From Bacillota bacterium (GTDB lineage Bacteria > Bacillota > Clostridia > Oscillospirales > Oscillospiraceae), in the NCBI GenBank assembly GCA_023402075.1, contig JAEXCS010000011.1:36112-100111 (forward strand): a stretch of DNA of 64,000 nt. Direction: 5' to 3'. Position numbers and translations under genes: made by a program. Below, in pieces: positions 33,281 to 41,681 of this stretch (positions are counted from its first letter, which is position 1; each line of letters opens with the position of its first letter). Below the pieces are notes generated by a model that saw nothing but the letters and a program-made list of their open reading frames with translations, was not told the DNA's origin and did no database searches.

Positions 33281-33736
33281 GTGGAAAAGAAGAAGTTTAA
33301 TACGCAGACTATGGTTCCAATCGTCACTGCTGTTTTTGCCGCTGTATTTATTGTGCTCGGCATTAAGCAGTATGGGTTTTGGAACAATCAGCCTATGCCC
33401 GGTTTTTTCCCGGTCATCATTGCAGTGATTTTGTTGGTATCGAGTATTGCCTCCATCATTCAAATAGCAACCAGCAAAAATCAGTCCTCCACGAAGTATA
33501 ACAAGAATGAGCTGATGGTCATTCTTGGCGGGGCTGGTATTATTTGTGGCACCTATGTGGTGGGTCTGATAGCCAGCTGCCTGATCTATCTGTTCATCTG
33601 GCTGAAGTTTGTCGAGCGCGCATCCTGGAAAACTGTGGTCATTGTTGAAATCATTCTGGCCGCGATCATTCTGGGTGTGTTTGTCTCATGGCTGCAGGTC
33701 CGCTTTCCCATGGGCTTGTTCCAGTATATTCTGTAA
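33281..33736 (+). CDS. tctB: Tripartite tricarboxylate transporter, small membrane subunit (system 1)
   Basis: 151 residues, GTG start after agaaggagcaggaaact. Four hydrophobic segments (about 11-30, 42-62, 83-105, 115-145) and sequence style (FWNNQPMPGFFPVIIAVILLVSSIASIIQIA) match TctB. It forms the membrane complex with TctA. Lies between pdxA2 and tctA with short gaps, so clearly the same operon. Confidence 0.85.
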   Translation: MEKKKFNTQTMVPIVTAVFAAVFIVLGIKQYGFWNNQPMPGFFPVIIAVILLVSSIASIIQIATSKNQSSTKYNKNELMVILGGAGIICGTYVVGLIASCLIYLFIWLKFVERASWKTVVIVEIILAAIILGVFVSWLQVRFPMGLFQYIL

Positions 33737-33748
33737 GGAGACCTGATT

Positions 33749-35278
33749 ATGGAGAATTTTACATCATTACTGTCGGGCTTCAATACACTGCTGACTCCGG
33801 AAAACATCGGAGTGTGTATGCTGGGCGCCATTCTTGGCCTCATCGTGGGTGCTATGCCGGGCATCGGTTCTTTGGCTGGCGTTGCGCTGCTGCTGCCGCT
33901 GACTTATAAGTTCAATCCTACCACCGCCGTCATTATGCTGGGCGCTCTGTACTATTCCAATATGTACGGCGGCTCTTTCAGTGCCATTCTATTAAACATC
34001 CCCGGAGATTCTCCGGCTATTACCACTGCGCTGGACGGCTACCCCATGGCTAAGAACGGCCGCCCCGGCCCCGCGCTGGTAACGGCCAACCTTTCCAGCT
34101 TCATCGGCGGCACCATCGGTATTTTGATTCTGACTTGCACCGCCTCCGGACTTGCCAATCTGGGCCTGAAGTTCGGCTATGCGGAGATGACGCTGGTATT
34201 GCTCATCGCCATGACCTCTATCAGCTGGCTGATTGGTGAGAATCCCCTGAAAGGCATTGTCATCACCATGTTCGGCATCTTAATTGCCAGCATCGGTATG
34301 GACACGCTGTCCGGTGCACCCCGCTATAACTTTGGCAACATGTATCTGCTGGGCGGCATTCCGTTTACCTCGTTTGTCATCGGCTGCGTGGGATTTGCGC
34401 AAGTCATTAAGCTGATCAATGAGCGGGAGGCCGACGACGCCAAGCGCGGTAGTCAGGAGCGCGCGGTGAAGCTGTCCATTAAAGACAGTATGCTCACAAT
34501 GCATGACCTGAAGCGCCTGCTTCCTGCGGCTCTGCGGTCCGGTATTATGGGAACCTTCGTCGGTGTCTTGCCCGGATCCGGTGCTACCACCGGATCCATG
34601 GTCGGCTATGCCATGCAGAAGAAGTTTAAGAGCGAGCAGCCCATGGGCACCGGCGCAATCGAGGGCATTGCTGCTTCTGAGGCTGCCAACAATGCGGCTG
34701 CCGCGGGTGCGTTTGCCCCGCTGCTGGCTCTGGGTATTCCCGGCTCTGGCACCGGCGCGGTACTGCTGGGTGGACTGATGATGTGGGGGCTGAATCCCGG
34801 CCCGCTGCTGTTTGATACCAATCCCGAATTCTGCTGGGGTTTGATTTCCTCTTTGTATCTGGCTAATCTTTTTACTCTGTTGGTGGCAATTCTGGTCATT
34901 CCGTTCCTGATTAAAATTTTGAGCGTTCCCGTAAAATTTATGATTCCCATTATCACCTGCGTGTGCATTGTGGGTGCATATTCCACCTCCAACTCCATGT
35001 TTGGCGTGATCGTTATGTTCATTTCCGGTATCGTTGGATATCTGCTGGAAAAGAACGGATTCCCCACCGCGCCCATGCTGCTGGCCTTTGTGTTGGCTCC
35101 TATGCTGGAAAAGAACATGCGTAAGGCATTCATCGCGTCTCAGGGCGGTCTAAAAGTATTTGCGGATTCTCCGCTGAAGCTGGTGCTGCTGGCAATTTTC
35201 CTGGTGCTGGTTTTGACGCCGATGGTGAAAAATATTCTGCGCAAGCTCAAGGCAGGGAAGTCTCAGGTTCACGCCTGA
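33749..35278 (+). CDS. tctA: Tripartite tricarboxylate transporter, large permease TctA (system 1)
   Basis: 509 residues. Family motifs are GAILGLIVGAMPGIGSLAGVALLLPLTY, YYSNMYGGSFSAILLNIPGDSPAITTALDGYPMAKNGRPG, FVGVLPGSGATTGSMVGYAMQKK and ASEAANNAAAAGAFAPLLALGIPGSGTGAVLLGGLMMWGLNPGPLL. About 11 membrane helices. Together with TctB and the binding protein it imports carboxylates with a cation gradient. Ribosome site taaggagacctgatt. Confidence 0.95.
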   Translation: MENFTSLLSGFNTLLTPENIGVCMLGAILGLIVGAMPGIGSLAGVALLLPLTYKFNPTTAVIMLGALYYSNMYGGSFSAILLNIPGDSPAITTALDGYPMAKNGRPGPALVTANLSSFIGGTIGILILTCTASGLANLGLKFGYAEMTLVLLIAMTSISWLIGENPLKGIVITMFGILIASIGMDTLSGAPRYNFGNMYLLGGIPFTSFVIGCVGFAQVIKLINEREADDAKRGSQERAVKLSIKDSMLTMHDLKRLLPAALRSGIMGTFVGVLPGSGATTGSMVGYAMQKKFKSEQPMGTGAIEGIAASEAANNAAAAGAFAPLLALGIPGSGTGAVLLGGLMMWGLNPGPLLFDTNPEFCWGLISSLYLANLFTLLVAILVIPFLIKILSVPVKFMIPIITCVCIVGAYSTSNSMFGVIVMFISGIVGYLLEKNGFPTAPMLLAFVLAPMLEKNMRKAFIASQGGLKVFADSPLKLVLLAIFLVLVLTPMVKNILRKLKAGKSQVHA

Positions 35279-35328
35279 TCTTCGATATTACCCTGTTCCC
35301 CAGAAAAATTAAAATAAGGAGAAATATC

Positions 35329-36375
35329 ATGAAAAAGGTTTTTGCATCTGCTCTTGCATCCCTGATGCTGATGTCGCTGGCTGCCTGTGGCAGCGCTCCA
35401 TCCGCATCTACCGGTTCCGCTGGTTCCGGCAGCACTCAGTCCGAGGGCTTCGTCCCCACAAAAAGCGTCACCTGGGTATGCACTTCTTCCGCTGGCGGCG
35501 GCTCCGATATCTTCACCAGAAAGATCGGGGAGATCATGACCAATGAAAATCTGGTCAATGGACAGACCATTGTCGTCTCCAACGAGACGGACGGCTCAGG
35601 CGAGGTTGGCCGCAATAGAGTTGCAACCTTGAAAAACGATGCAGATTACACACTGCTGACCTTCAACTCCGGCGATCTGACCCCCATGGTTAAAAATACG
35701 AATAACCGTTCCAGCAACTTCCGCATCCTTGCCATCATGGCAGTTGACAAGCAGCTGCTGTTCTCCTGCCCTGCTTCCGACTCCAAGACCGACTATGCCA
35801 AAAACGGCGGAGACCAGTCGGATTTTGCCGCTGCCATTGAAGCAGCCAAGAACGGTACATTTGTTGTCATCGGCGGTTCCAAGGGCGATGATATTGAAAC
35901 CTATAACAAGCTGATCAAGGAAGTGGGCCTCACCGAACAGCAGATGGGTTACATTACTTATGACTCCACCTCTGATGCCATCACTGCGGCATTGGGCGGC
36001 AATGTGGACTTCGTGATCTCCAAGCCCGCAGCAGCTTCCCAGTATGTGGAATCCGGCGATCTGGTTTCCGTTTTGGCTCTGGCCGAAGAGCGTTACTCCG
36101 GTAACCTGGCGGACGCGCCTACCCTGTCCGAAATTGGTGACTACGAGAACGTGGAAGTTCCCGTGTGGCGTGGTGTTGCAGCTCCCATCGCTATGAGCGA
36201 CGAAGCGATTGCCTATTGGTCCGACGTTCTGGAACAGGTCTCCAAGACTGAAACCTGGCAGAACGAGTATTTGAAAACCTATCAGCTGATTGATCAGCAC
36301 ATGGGCACTGACGAGGCAACCCGGTATGTCACCGCTTACGAATCCGTTTATATGGCGGATAACGGCTTGAGCTAA
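35329..36375 (+). CDS. tctC: TTT substrate-binding lipoprotein TctC (system 1)
   Basis: 348 residues. Signal with lipobox (MKKVFASALASLMLMSLAACGS), a Ser/Gly/Thr linker, then the TctC fold: VTWVCTSSAGGGSDIFTRKIGEIM, NETDGSGEVGRNRVATLKND, and a C-terminal YENVEVPVWRGVAAPIAMSDEAIAYWSDVLEQ. It captures the carboxylate outside the cell and hands it to TctAB. Here the binding protein is encoded last in its operon. The substrate cannot be predicted: TctC proteins bind many mono-, di- and tricarboxylates. Confidence 0.9.
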   Translation: MKKVFASALASLMLMSLAACGSAPSASTGSAGSGSTQSEGFVPTKSVTWVCTSSAGGGSDIFTRKIGEIMTNENLVNGQTIVVSNETDGSGEVGRNRVATLKNDADYTLLTFNSGDLTPMVKNTNNRSSNFRILAIMAVDKQLLFSCPASDSKTDYAKNGGDQSDFAAAIEAAKNGTFVVIGGSKGDDIETYNKLIKEVGLTEQQMGYITYDSTSDAITAALGGNVDFVISKPAAASQYVESGDLVSVLALAEERYSGNLADAPTLSEIGDYENVEVPVWRGVAAPIAMSDEAIAYWSDVLEQVSKTETWQNEYLKTYQLIDQHMGTDEATRYVTAYESVYMADNGLS

Positions 36376-36392
36376 TTTTCAATTTATAGTAT

Positions 36393-36429
36393 GATTAAGC
36401 GGGTCTGTGTTTTGCAGGTCCGCTTAATC
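36393..36429 (+). terminator. Stem-loop behind tctC, weak terminator
   Basis: gattaagcgg (36393-36402) pairs with ccgcttaatc (36420-36429); the inner CTG/CAG can add three pairs. No T run follows, so termination may be partial and the activator gene downstream may be read through. Confidence 0.6.
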
Positions 36430-36468
36430 AAATGATAATGGCAATTGCTGTGGGAGGAAGGGCGTCGT

Positions 36469-38397
36469 ATGGTCAGAATTATCATTTTTGTGCCGTCCCC
36501 GGATTTAATTGAACAGATGGAAGCAAAAGTGGAGAAGATTCGCAGCAGTGAATTGCATATTGACGTGGTACATCGTTTCGGCACTCCGGAAATCCTCAAT
36601 CAACTGGGTGGGTATGATGTGATCGTGGCGCGAGGCATCACCTATCGCAAGATTTGCGAGCTCTATTCGGGAAAGCATGTGACCTGTCTGGATTTCGACG
36701 GGACGGATATTCTGGAAGCCCTGCTGATCTGTCGGGATAGCTTTCACCCTTCCGTCATCGGATTATGCCTGAAACGCGGTGAGCTCAGGAAGATATTGCC
36801 CGGCTTAAATGAACTGTGCCAAGCTGATGTGCGCCTATACGATGTTCTGGATGAAGATAGTGCGTATGCGGCTGTGGACGCCTGCCAGCGGGATGGCGTG
36901 GACGCCATCGTCAGCGGCGGAACGATCAGCAATATCTGCCGGGAGCGCGGAATTCCGTGTACCTATATCCATATTCAGCCCGAAACACTGGACCGCGCTG
37001 TGTCAGAGGCGATGAAAGCAGCCCGCAGCATTAATACCGAGCGAACGAAAAGCAATATTATCCGTATGATTCTGGACAACAGCGAGGACGCGGTGCTTGC
37101 CGTGGATGAAACCGGCTGTATTCTGGAAGCGAATACAAAGGCATATCAGCTTTATCAACTGGATTTTGCGTCTGGGTGGCAGGGGCGGTTGGTCAGTGAA
37201 ATCAATTCCCAACTGACGTTTATCGGCTCCTCCAGCAATCCGTGCCGGGACGGGGACGAGGGCTTTTTGAACCTGAACGGGCAGAAATACTACGTGAAAT
37301 ACAAGCTGATCTGTGGAGAAGCCTCCGGTGTGGGCACGCTGATCACCACCAGTGCCGCGTCCAAGATCATGCAGGAAGAACGCCAGCTGCGCAAGGACCT
37401 CACGTTCAAGGGACTGACCGCGAAATACTCATTTCGTGATTTGATTGCCTTCAGTCCTGCAATGCGCAAGCGTGTTGAAATTGCCAAAAAATTTAGCACA
37501 GCCAGCTCGAATGTGTTGATTACCGGAGAAACCGGAACTGGCAAGGAGCTATTTGCCCACAGTATTCATACGGCCAGCAATCGGGCCGATCAGCCCTTTG
37601 TGGCCATCAATTGCGCCACGCTTCCTGAAAGTCTGCTGGAAAGCGAACTGTTCGGCTATGAGCCGGGTTCTTTTTCCGGTGCTTCCCGCATGGGAAAAAC
37701 AGGCCTGTTCGAGCAGGCCCATCACGGAACTATTTTCTTGGACGAGATTGGTGAAATTCCGGTTGCTTTGCAGGCAAAGCTGCTGCGGGTGCTTCAGGAG
37801 CGGGAAATCCGAAGGATTGGAAGTACCGCGGTCATCCCGATTGACGTGCGGGTGATCGCTGCAACCAATGTCAATATTCAAGAGCAGATCGCGCAGGGCA
37901 AGTTTCGCAGCGACCTTCTGTTTCGTCTGAACGCTCTGGAAATTTATATTCCGCCGCTGAGGGAACGGCCAGACGATATTCTGCCGTTAATGGAGCATCA
38001 GCTCTGCATTTTTGCTGCCGAGCAGGGGAAAATCCCGCCTCGGCTGACCTTGCGCGCACAGGAGATTCTTCGCCAGTATTCCTGGCCGGGCAACGTGCGT
38101 GAGCTCAGAAATGTCTGTGAGCGGCTGGTGGTACTCAACGATGCTCAGGCGATAAGCACTGAGACGCTGGAAGAACTGCATTTGCTTTTTGCCGACGGAC
38201 AAAGGCCCGGGGGCTTGGAAACTTCCGGGCAGGCTTTGTCTGCCTTCCCTGCCTCGCCAACGCCGACTTCGCTGTATTTGCCGGTCCCTGTGAAAAAGAA
38301 GGAGCTTGCCCGGGAATTGGGAGTCAGTCGGACCACGCTCTGGCGGATGATCAAGCGGCAGGAAGAGAAAAACAAATCCGCAGATTCCGAAAAGTGA
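36469..38397 (+). CDS. PrpR_N-type sigma-54-dependent activator (regulator 1)
   Basis: 642 residues from the ATG behind gggaggaagggcgtcgt. Domains: PrpR_N sensor (about 1-185, VVHRFGTPEILNQLGGYDVIVARGITYRKI), a short PAS-like region (about 200-300), AAA+ sigma-54 interaction domain with Walker A GETGTGKE (about 351-358) and Walker B TIFLDEIGEIP, and a Fis-type helix-turn-helix at the end (KKELARELGVSRTTLWRMI). The loop that contacts sigma-54 is GSFSGA (residues 400-405) instead of the canonical GAFTGA. PrpR_N proteins sense small metabolites of carboxylate catabolism. Probably controls the sigma-54 promoter at 32157 and perhaps the larA operon. Confidence 0.9.
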   Translation: MVRIIIFVPSPDLIEQMEAKVEKIRSSELHIDVVHRFGTPEILNQLGGYDVIVARGITYRKICELYSGKHVTCLDFDGTDILEALLICRDSFHPSVIGLCLKRGELRKILPGLNELCQADVRLYDVLDEDSAYAAVDACQRDGVDAIVSGGTISNICRERGIPCTYIHIQPETLDRAVSEAMKAARSINTERTKSNIIRMILDNSEDAVLAVDETGCILEANTKAYQLYQLDFASGWQGRLVSEINSQLTFIGSSSNPCRDGDEGFLNLNGQKYYVKYKLICGEASGVGTLITTSAASKIMQEERQLRKDLTFKGLTAKYSFRDLIAFSPAMRKRVEIAKKFSTASSNVLITGETGTGKELFAHSIHTASNRADQPFVAINCATLPESLLESELFGYEPGSFSGASRMGKTGLFEQAHHGTIFLDEIGEIPVALQAKLLRVLQEREIRRIGSTAVIPIDVRVIAATNVNIQEQIAQGKFRSDLLFRLNALEIYIPPLRERPDDILPLMEHQLCIFAAEQGKIPPRLTLRAQEILRQYSWPGNVRELRNVCERLVVLNDAQAISTETLEELHLLFADGQRPGGLETSGQALSAFPASPTPTSLYLPVPVKKKELARELGVSRTTLWRMIKRQEEKNKSADSEK

Positions 38398-38449
38398 GAC
38401 TGTCGCGGGGCAAGGCGGTAAACTCTATTTACAGAAAGAAGGTAACAAT

Positions 38450-39787
38450 TTGCAGCGCGATCATGATTTCAGTCAAGGAAGTATGGCAAAGAATATCACC
38501 GTCATGGCTGTTCCAATGATCATTGCACAGTTGATGAATGTCCTTTACAACATAACAGACCGTTTTTTTATCGGACGTATCGGCGGCGGAGAATCCTTGA
38601 GTCTGACCGGCGTCGGTATTGTGTTTCCAATCATAAATATCATTACTGCGTTTACAAATCTCTTCGGCATGGGCGGGGCGCCTCTTTGTTCAATTGCCCG
38701 TGGGCGAAAGGATGATGAGGCGGCAGAGAAAATTATCGGATCTTCGTTTTTGATGCTATGCATTACCGCACTGATTCTGACATTCATAGGCGTTGTATTT
38801 CAAGACCCGCTGCTGCGGCTTTTCGGCACCAGTTCCGAAACCTTTCCATATGCAAAAGATTATTTTTCTGTGTACATTTGGGGAACAGCCGCGTCTGTCA
38901 TTGGCCTGGGAATGAATAATTTTATTAATTGCCAGGGCTTTGGAAAGGTGGGAATGGTTTCTATTGCCGCAGGTGCGGTGATCAATGTGATTCTCGATCC
39001 GCTGTTGATCTTTGTGCTTGACTTGGGAGTGAGAGGCGCTGCCATTGCCACGGTTGTGGCCCAAATGATCTCTGCGGTCTGGGTGCTGCATTTTCTGACA
39101 GGACGGAAGGCGTTGCTCCTGCTGCGCAAGGAACATATCCGCTGGCAGCCTGTCGTGCTGTTGCAGACCGTGCAGATGGGCTTTGCAAATTTTGTTATGG
39201 CGTTTACCAATGGAATCACGCAATTCGCTTATAACCGCGCGCTGATGAATCTGGGCGGCGATGTGTTTGTGGGAGCCATGACGGTGATCACCTCCGTGCG
39301 GGAGATGGTGATTATGCCCGTGCATGGCATCACAGCCGGTTCACAGCCTGTTCTTGGCTATAATTATGGGGCACAAAAGCTTGACCGGGTAAAAAAGGGA
39401 ATTGCCTTCACAACCGGGGTGTGCGTTGTGTATACCGCAGTGGCCTGGGCTGTGTTGTTTTTGTTCCCGCAGGCGGCTATCCTGTTGTTTACAGATGATC
39501 CAAAGCTGATGGAAGTCGGTGTGGATATGCTGCACGTCTATTTTTTTGGTTTTTGCCTCATGGCGCTTCAGTTTTCCGGACAGGCCACCTTCACCGCACT
39601 GGGAAAGGCCAAGTATGCCATTTTCTTCTCCTTGTTCCGCAAGGTTGTGCTGGTGATTCCGCTGGTCTGGCTGCTTCCACGCTATATGGGGGTATCCGGT
39701 GTGTTCTGGTCGGAGCCAATTTCCAATTTGATCGGCGGAGGCGCCTGTTTTGCGACAATGCTGTGGATGGTGAAAAAGAAGCTCTGA
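38450..39787 (+). CDS. MATE family efflux transporter
   Basis: 445 residues, TTG start after gaaggtaacaat. Two MatE halves of six helices each: the first with MAVPMIIAQLMNVLYNITDRFFIGRIGG, the second with VMAFTNGITQFAYNRALMNLGGDVFVGAMTVITSVREMVIMPVHGITAGSQPVLGYNYGA. Na+ or H+ driven multidrug/organic compound exporter in the cytoplasmic membrane. Lies between the activator and the larA operon in the same direction; it may be an accessory exporter of this island or unrelated. The substrate is not apparent. Confidence 0.9.
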   Translation: MQRDHDFSQGSMAKNITVMAVPMIIAQLMNVLYNITDRFFIGRIGGGESLSLTGVGIVFPIINIITAFTNLFGMGGAPLCSIARGRKDDEAAEKIIGSSFLMLCITALILTFIGVVFQDPLLRLFGTSSETFPYAKDYFSVYIWGTAASVIGLGMNNFINCQGFGKVGMVSIAAGAVINVILDPLLIFVLDLGVRGAAIATVVAQMISAVWVLHFLTGRKALLLLRKEHIRWQPVVLLQTVQMGFANFVMAFTNGITQFAYNRALMNLGGDVFVGAMTVITSVREMVIMPVHGITAGSQPVLGYNYGAQKLDRVKKGIAFTTGVCVVYTAVAWAVLFLFPQAAILLFTDDPKLMEVGVDMLHVYFFGFCLMALQFSGQATFTALGKAKYAIFFSLFRKVVLVIPLVWLLPRYMGVSGVFWSEPISNLIGGGACFATMLWMVKKKL

Positions 39788-39814
39788 GCTGAAAGTGGGG
39801 ACCGCCTTTTAAAA

Positions 39815-39934
39815 GCTCTGTCCCAAATTGAACAAATTACTTTGTGGGAAGAGCAGCAAGGCATGGATTCATGAAAGCCCTCCGTAAGTAGGGCCACGGC
39901 GTAGGAGCCGTTGCTGAAAAGGCAGGAAACTGCC
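39815..39934 (+). ncRNA. Structured leader RNA (candidate riboswitch) before the larA-like operon
   Basis: Nested perfect helices: gctct/agagc (39815-39854) enclosing tccca/tggga; cagcaa (39854-39859) with ttgctg (39911-39916); inside it gccct (39877-39881) with agggc (39890-39894) and acggc/gccgt (39896-39911); then ggcag-GAAA-ctgcc (39921-39934), a GNRA-capped hairpin. The larA-like start follows 67 bp later. The architecture looks like a ligand-binding leader, but I cannot assign it to a known class. Confidence 0.55.
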
Positions 39935-40001
39935 ATAAACCAAAAAAGGACAATGTATGTTTCGAATATAGACATCTAGGCGCGGACTAGGAGGACAATA
40001 T

Positions 40002-41285
40002 ATGAAAACAATTACCAACTTGATAAAAGATGTTCCCATTCCCAAAATGGTGCGGATACGGGAGCTTTACGATTCCACCAATATTCCAGAGGAAAAAATT
40101 GCGGCAACGGTTACCTCCGAGCTTTCCAGAGAAGTGATTGCGGAGAAAATACAACCCGGAATGAAAATCGCCATTACCTGCGGAAGCCGCGGCATTAACC
40201 ACTATGCAATTATGACCAAAGCCATTGTGGATTTTGTAAAGTCCCGGGGCGCGGAGCCTTTTATTGTGGCGGCCATGGGCAGCCACGGAGGAGCTACCGC
40301 GGAAGGCCAGAGCCAAATTCTTGCCGACTATGGCATCACAGAGCAAAATATGGGCTGCCCGGTGAAAAGCTGCATGGATACAGTTCAGATCGGTATTTCC
40401 GAAAAACGGCATCAGTCCGTTCAGATTGATAAAAACGCGGCGGAGGCCGACGGAATTATTCTCTTAAACCGGATTAAGCCCCACACATCTTTCCGCGGCA
40501 AGTATGAAAGCGGCCTGATGAAAATGATGGCCATTGGCCTTGGTAAGCAAAAGGGTGCCCATGATCTGCACAGCCAAAGTCCGGCGATTATGCACGAGCT
40601 GGTAGAGGAATACGGTCTTACAATTCTGAAAAACGCACCGATTGTCGGTGGAATTGCAGTGATTGAAAATGCTTATGATGATACCTACCTCGTTAAGGCG
40701 TTGAGTCCTCAGGAGATCATCGATGAGGAGCCTAAACTCAAGGAGCTTTCTTATAAGACCATTGCCCGCCTGCTTTTTGATAAATGCGACGTGCTGGTTG
40801 TGGACCAAATTGGCAAAAATATCAGCGGAGACGGGATGGACCCCAATGTATCTGGGCGCTTTGTTCAGCCCAAATACTGCTCGGGGGGAATCGAAGCGGA
40901 AAAGGTGGTTGTTCTTGACCTTACGGACGAGACCCACGGCAATGCGCAGGGCATGGGGCTGGCGGAAGTGACGACCCGGCGACTTTACGACAAGATGAAG
41001 CTGGAGATGACTTATCCAACCGGTGTTACCAATACGTTTTTGCATTTGATGAAGATTCCCATGATCATGGACAATGACCGAGAGGCATTGCAGCTGGCGC
41101 TTTGCTGCTGCCCGGATGCCGAAGATCAGAACAACATGAAAATGATCCGCATTCACAATACGGCCCACATTGAGTATATTGAAATTTCCGAGGGCCTGCT
41201 GCCGCTGGCCAAGGCGAACCCAAACATTGAAATTCTTTCCGAGCCCTATGATCTGATATTTGACGCACAGGGCAATCTGTTTTAA
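40002..41285 (+). CDS. LarA-superfamily nickel-pincer cofactor-dependent isomerase
   Basis: 427 residues, ribosome site actaggaggacaatat. Belongs to the lactate racemase (DUF2088/LarA) superfamily. Likely catalytic histidines are H95 (AAMGSHGGATAEGQ) and H161 (NRIKPHTSF); the likely cofactor-carrying lysine is K174 (ESGLMKMM) and the nickel ligand H187 (KGAHDLH). Spacing H161-K174 is 13 instead of 10 in L. plantarum LarA, so this is a divergent subgroup, not a classical lactate racemase. Expected chemistry: hydride-transfer racemisation or epimerisation at the C2 hydroxyl of a 2-hydroxyacid. Shares its operon with a split UxaA/SuyAB-like lyase, and larE, larB and larC are encoded 10 kb downstream. 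Substrate unknown. Confidence 0.82.
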   Translation: MKTITNLIKDVPIPKMVRIRELYDSTNIPEEKIAATVTSELSREVIAEKIQPGMKIAITCGSRGINHYAIMTKAIVDFVKSRGAEPFIVAAMGSHGGATAEGQSQILADYGITEQNMGCPVKSCMDTVQIGISEKRHQSVQIDKNAAEADGIILLNRIKPHTSFRGKYESGLMKMMAIGLGKQKGAHDLHSQSPAIMHELVEEYGLTILKNAPIVGGIAVIENAYDDTYLVKALSPQEIIDEEPKLKELSYKTIARLLFDKCDVLVVDQIGKNISGDGMDPNVSGRFVQPKYCSGGIEAEKVVVLDLTDETHGNAQGMGLAEVTTRRLYDKMKLEMTYPTGVTNTFLHLMKIPMIMDNDREALQLALCCCPDAEDQNNMKMIRIHNTAHIEYIEISEGLLPLAKANPNIEILSEPYDLIFDAQGNLF

Positions 41286-41381
41286 TGGGGGAAGGCCTGT
41301 GTAGTGCGGGCAATTCCTTTCCCGCTGCCGTTGGCCTGACAGGCTTAATGGCACGGACATACTAAAAGGAGAAGTGCATTT

Positions 41382-41666
41382 ATGCGCAACGCAATGATCA
41401 TCGATTCCAAAGACAATGTGGTAATCGCCATTGAGACAATTCAGAAGGACGATGATATCATCTATGTCTGCGACGGTGAAACACTGAGCTTTCCCGCTCT
41501 GGAGGATATTACAATTTACCATAAGGCAGCCTGCCAGAGCATTTCCAAGGGCAAGTACGTCTCCAAGTACGGACAGCATATCGGTATCGCCGCCTGCGAT
41601 ATTAAAAAAGGTGAGCATATCCATGTTCACAACGTCACCAGCCACCGGGAAAATCTGGATGGCTGA
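41382..41666 (+). CDS. UxaA/SuyA-type lyase, small SAF-domain subunit
   Basis: 94 residues, ATG after aaaaggagaagtgcattt. SAF-like domain with the characteristic end of the UxaA N-terminal region (IGIAACDIKKGEHIHVHNVTSHRE). In altronate and galactarate dehydratases this domain is fused to the catalytic part; in (2R)-sulfolactate sulfo-lyase (SuyA) and some split dehydratases it is separate, as here. It pairs with the large subunit encoded 15 bp downstream. Confidence 0.85.
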   Translation: MRNAMIIDSKDNVVIAIETIQKDDDIIYVCDGETLSFPALEDITIYHKAACQSISKGKYVSKYGQHIGIAACDIKKGEHIHVHNVTSHRENLDG

Positions 41667-41681
41667 CAGGAGGAGATATAA

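Noticed and set aside
39860..39934. Assignment of the larA leader to a known riboswitch class (cobalamin, c-di-GMP, Moco/tungsten cofactor, THF considered)
   Set aside because: Single motifs look similar (GCAGGAAACTGC; AAAGCC-TCCG), but in no case does the full conserved core fit, so the class is left open.
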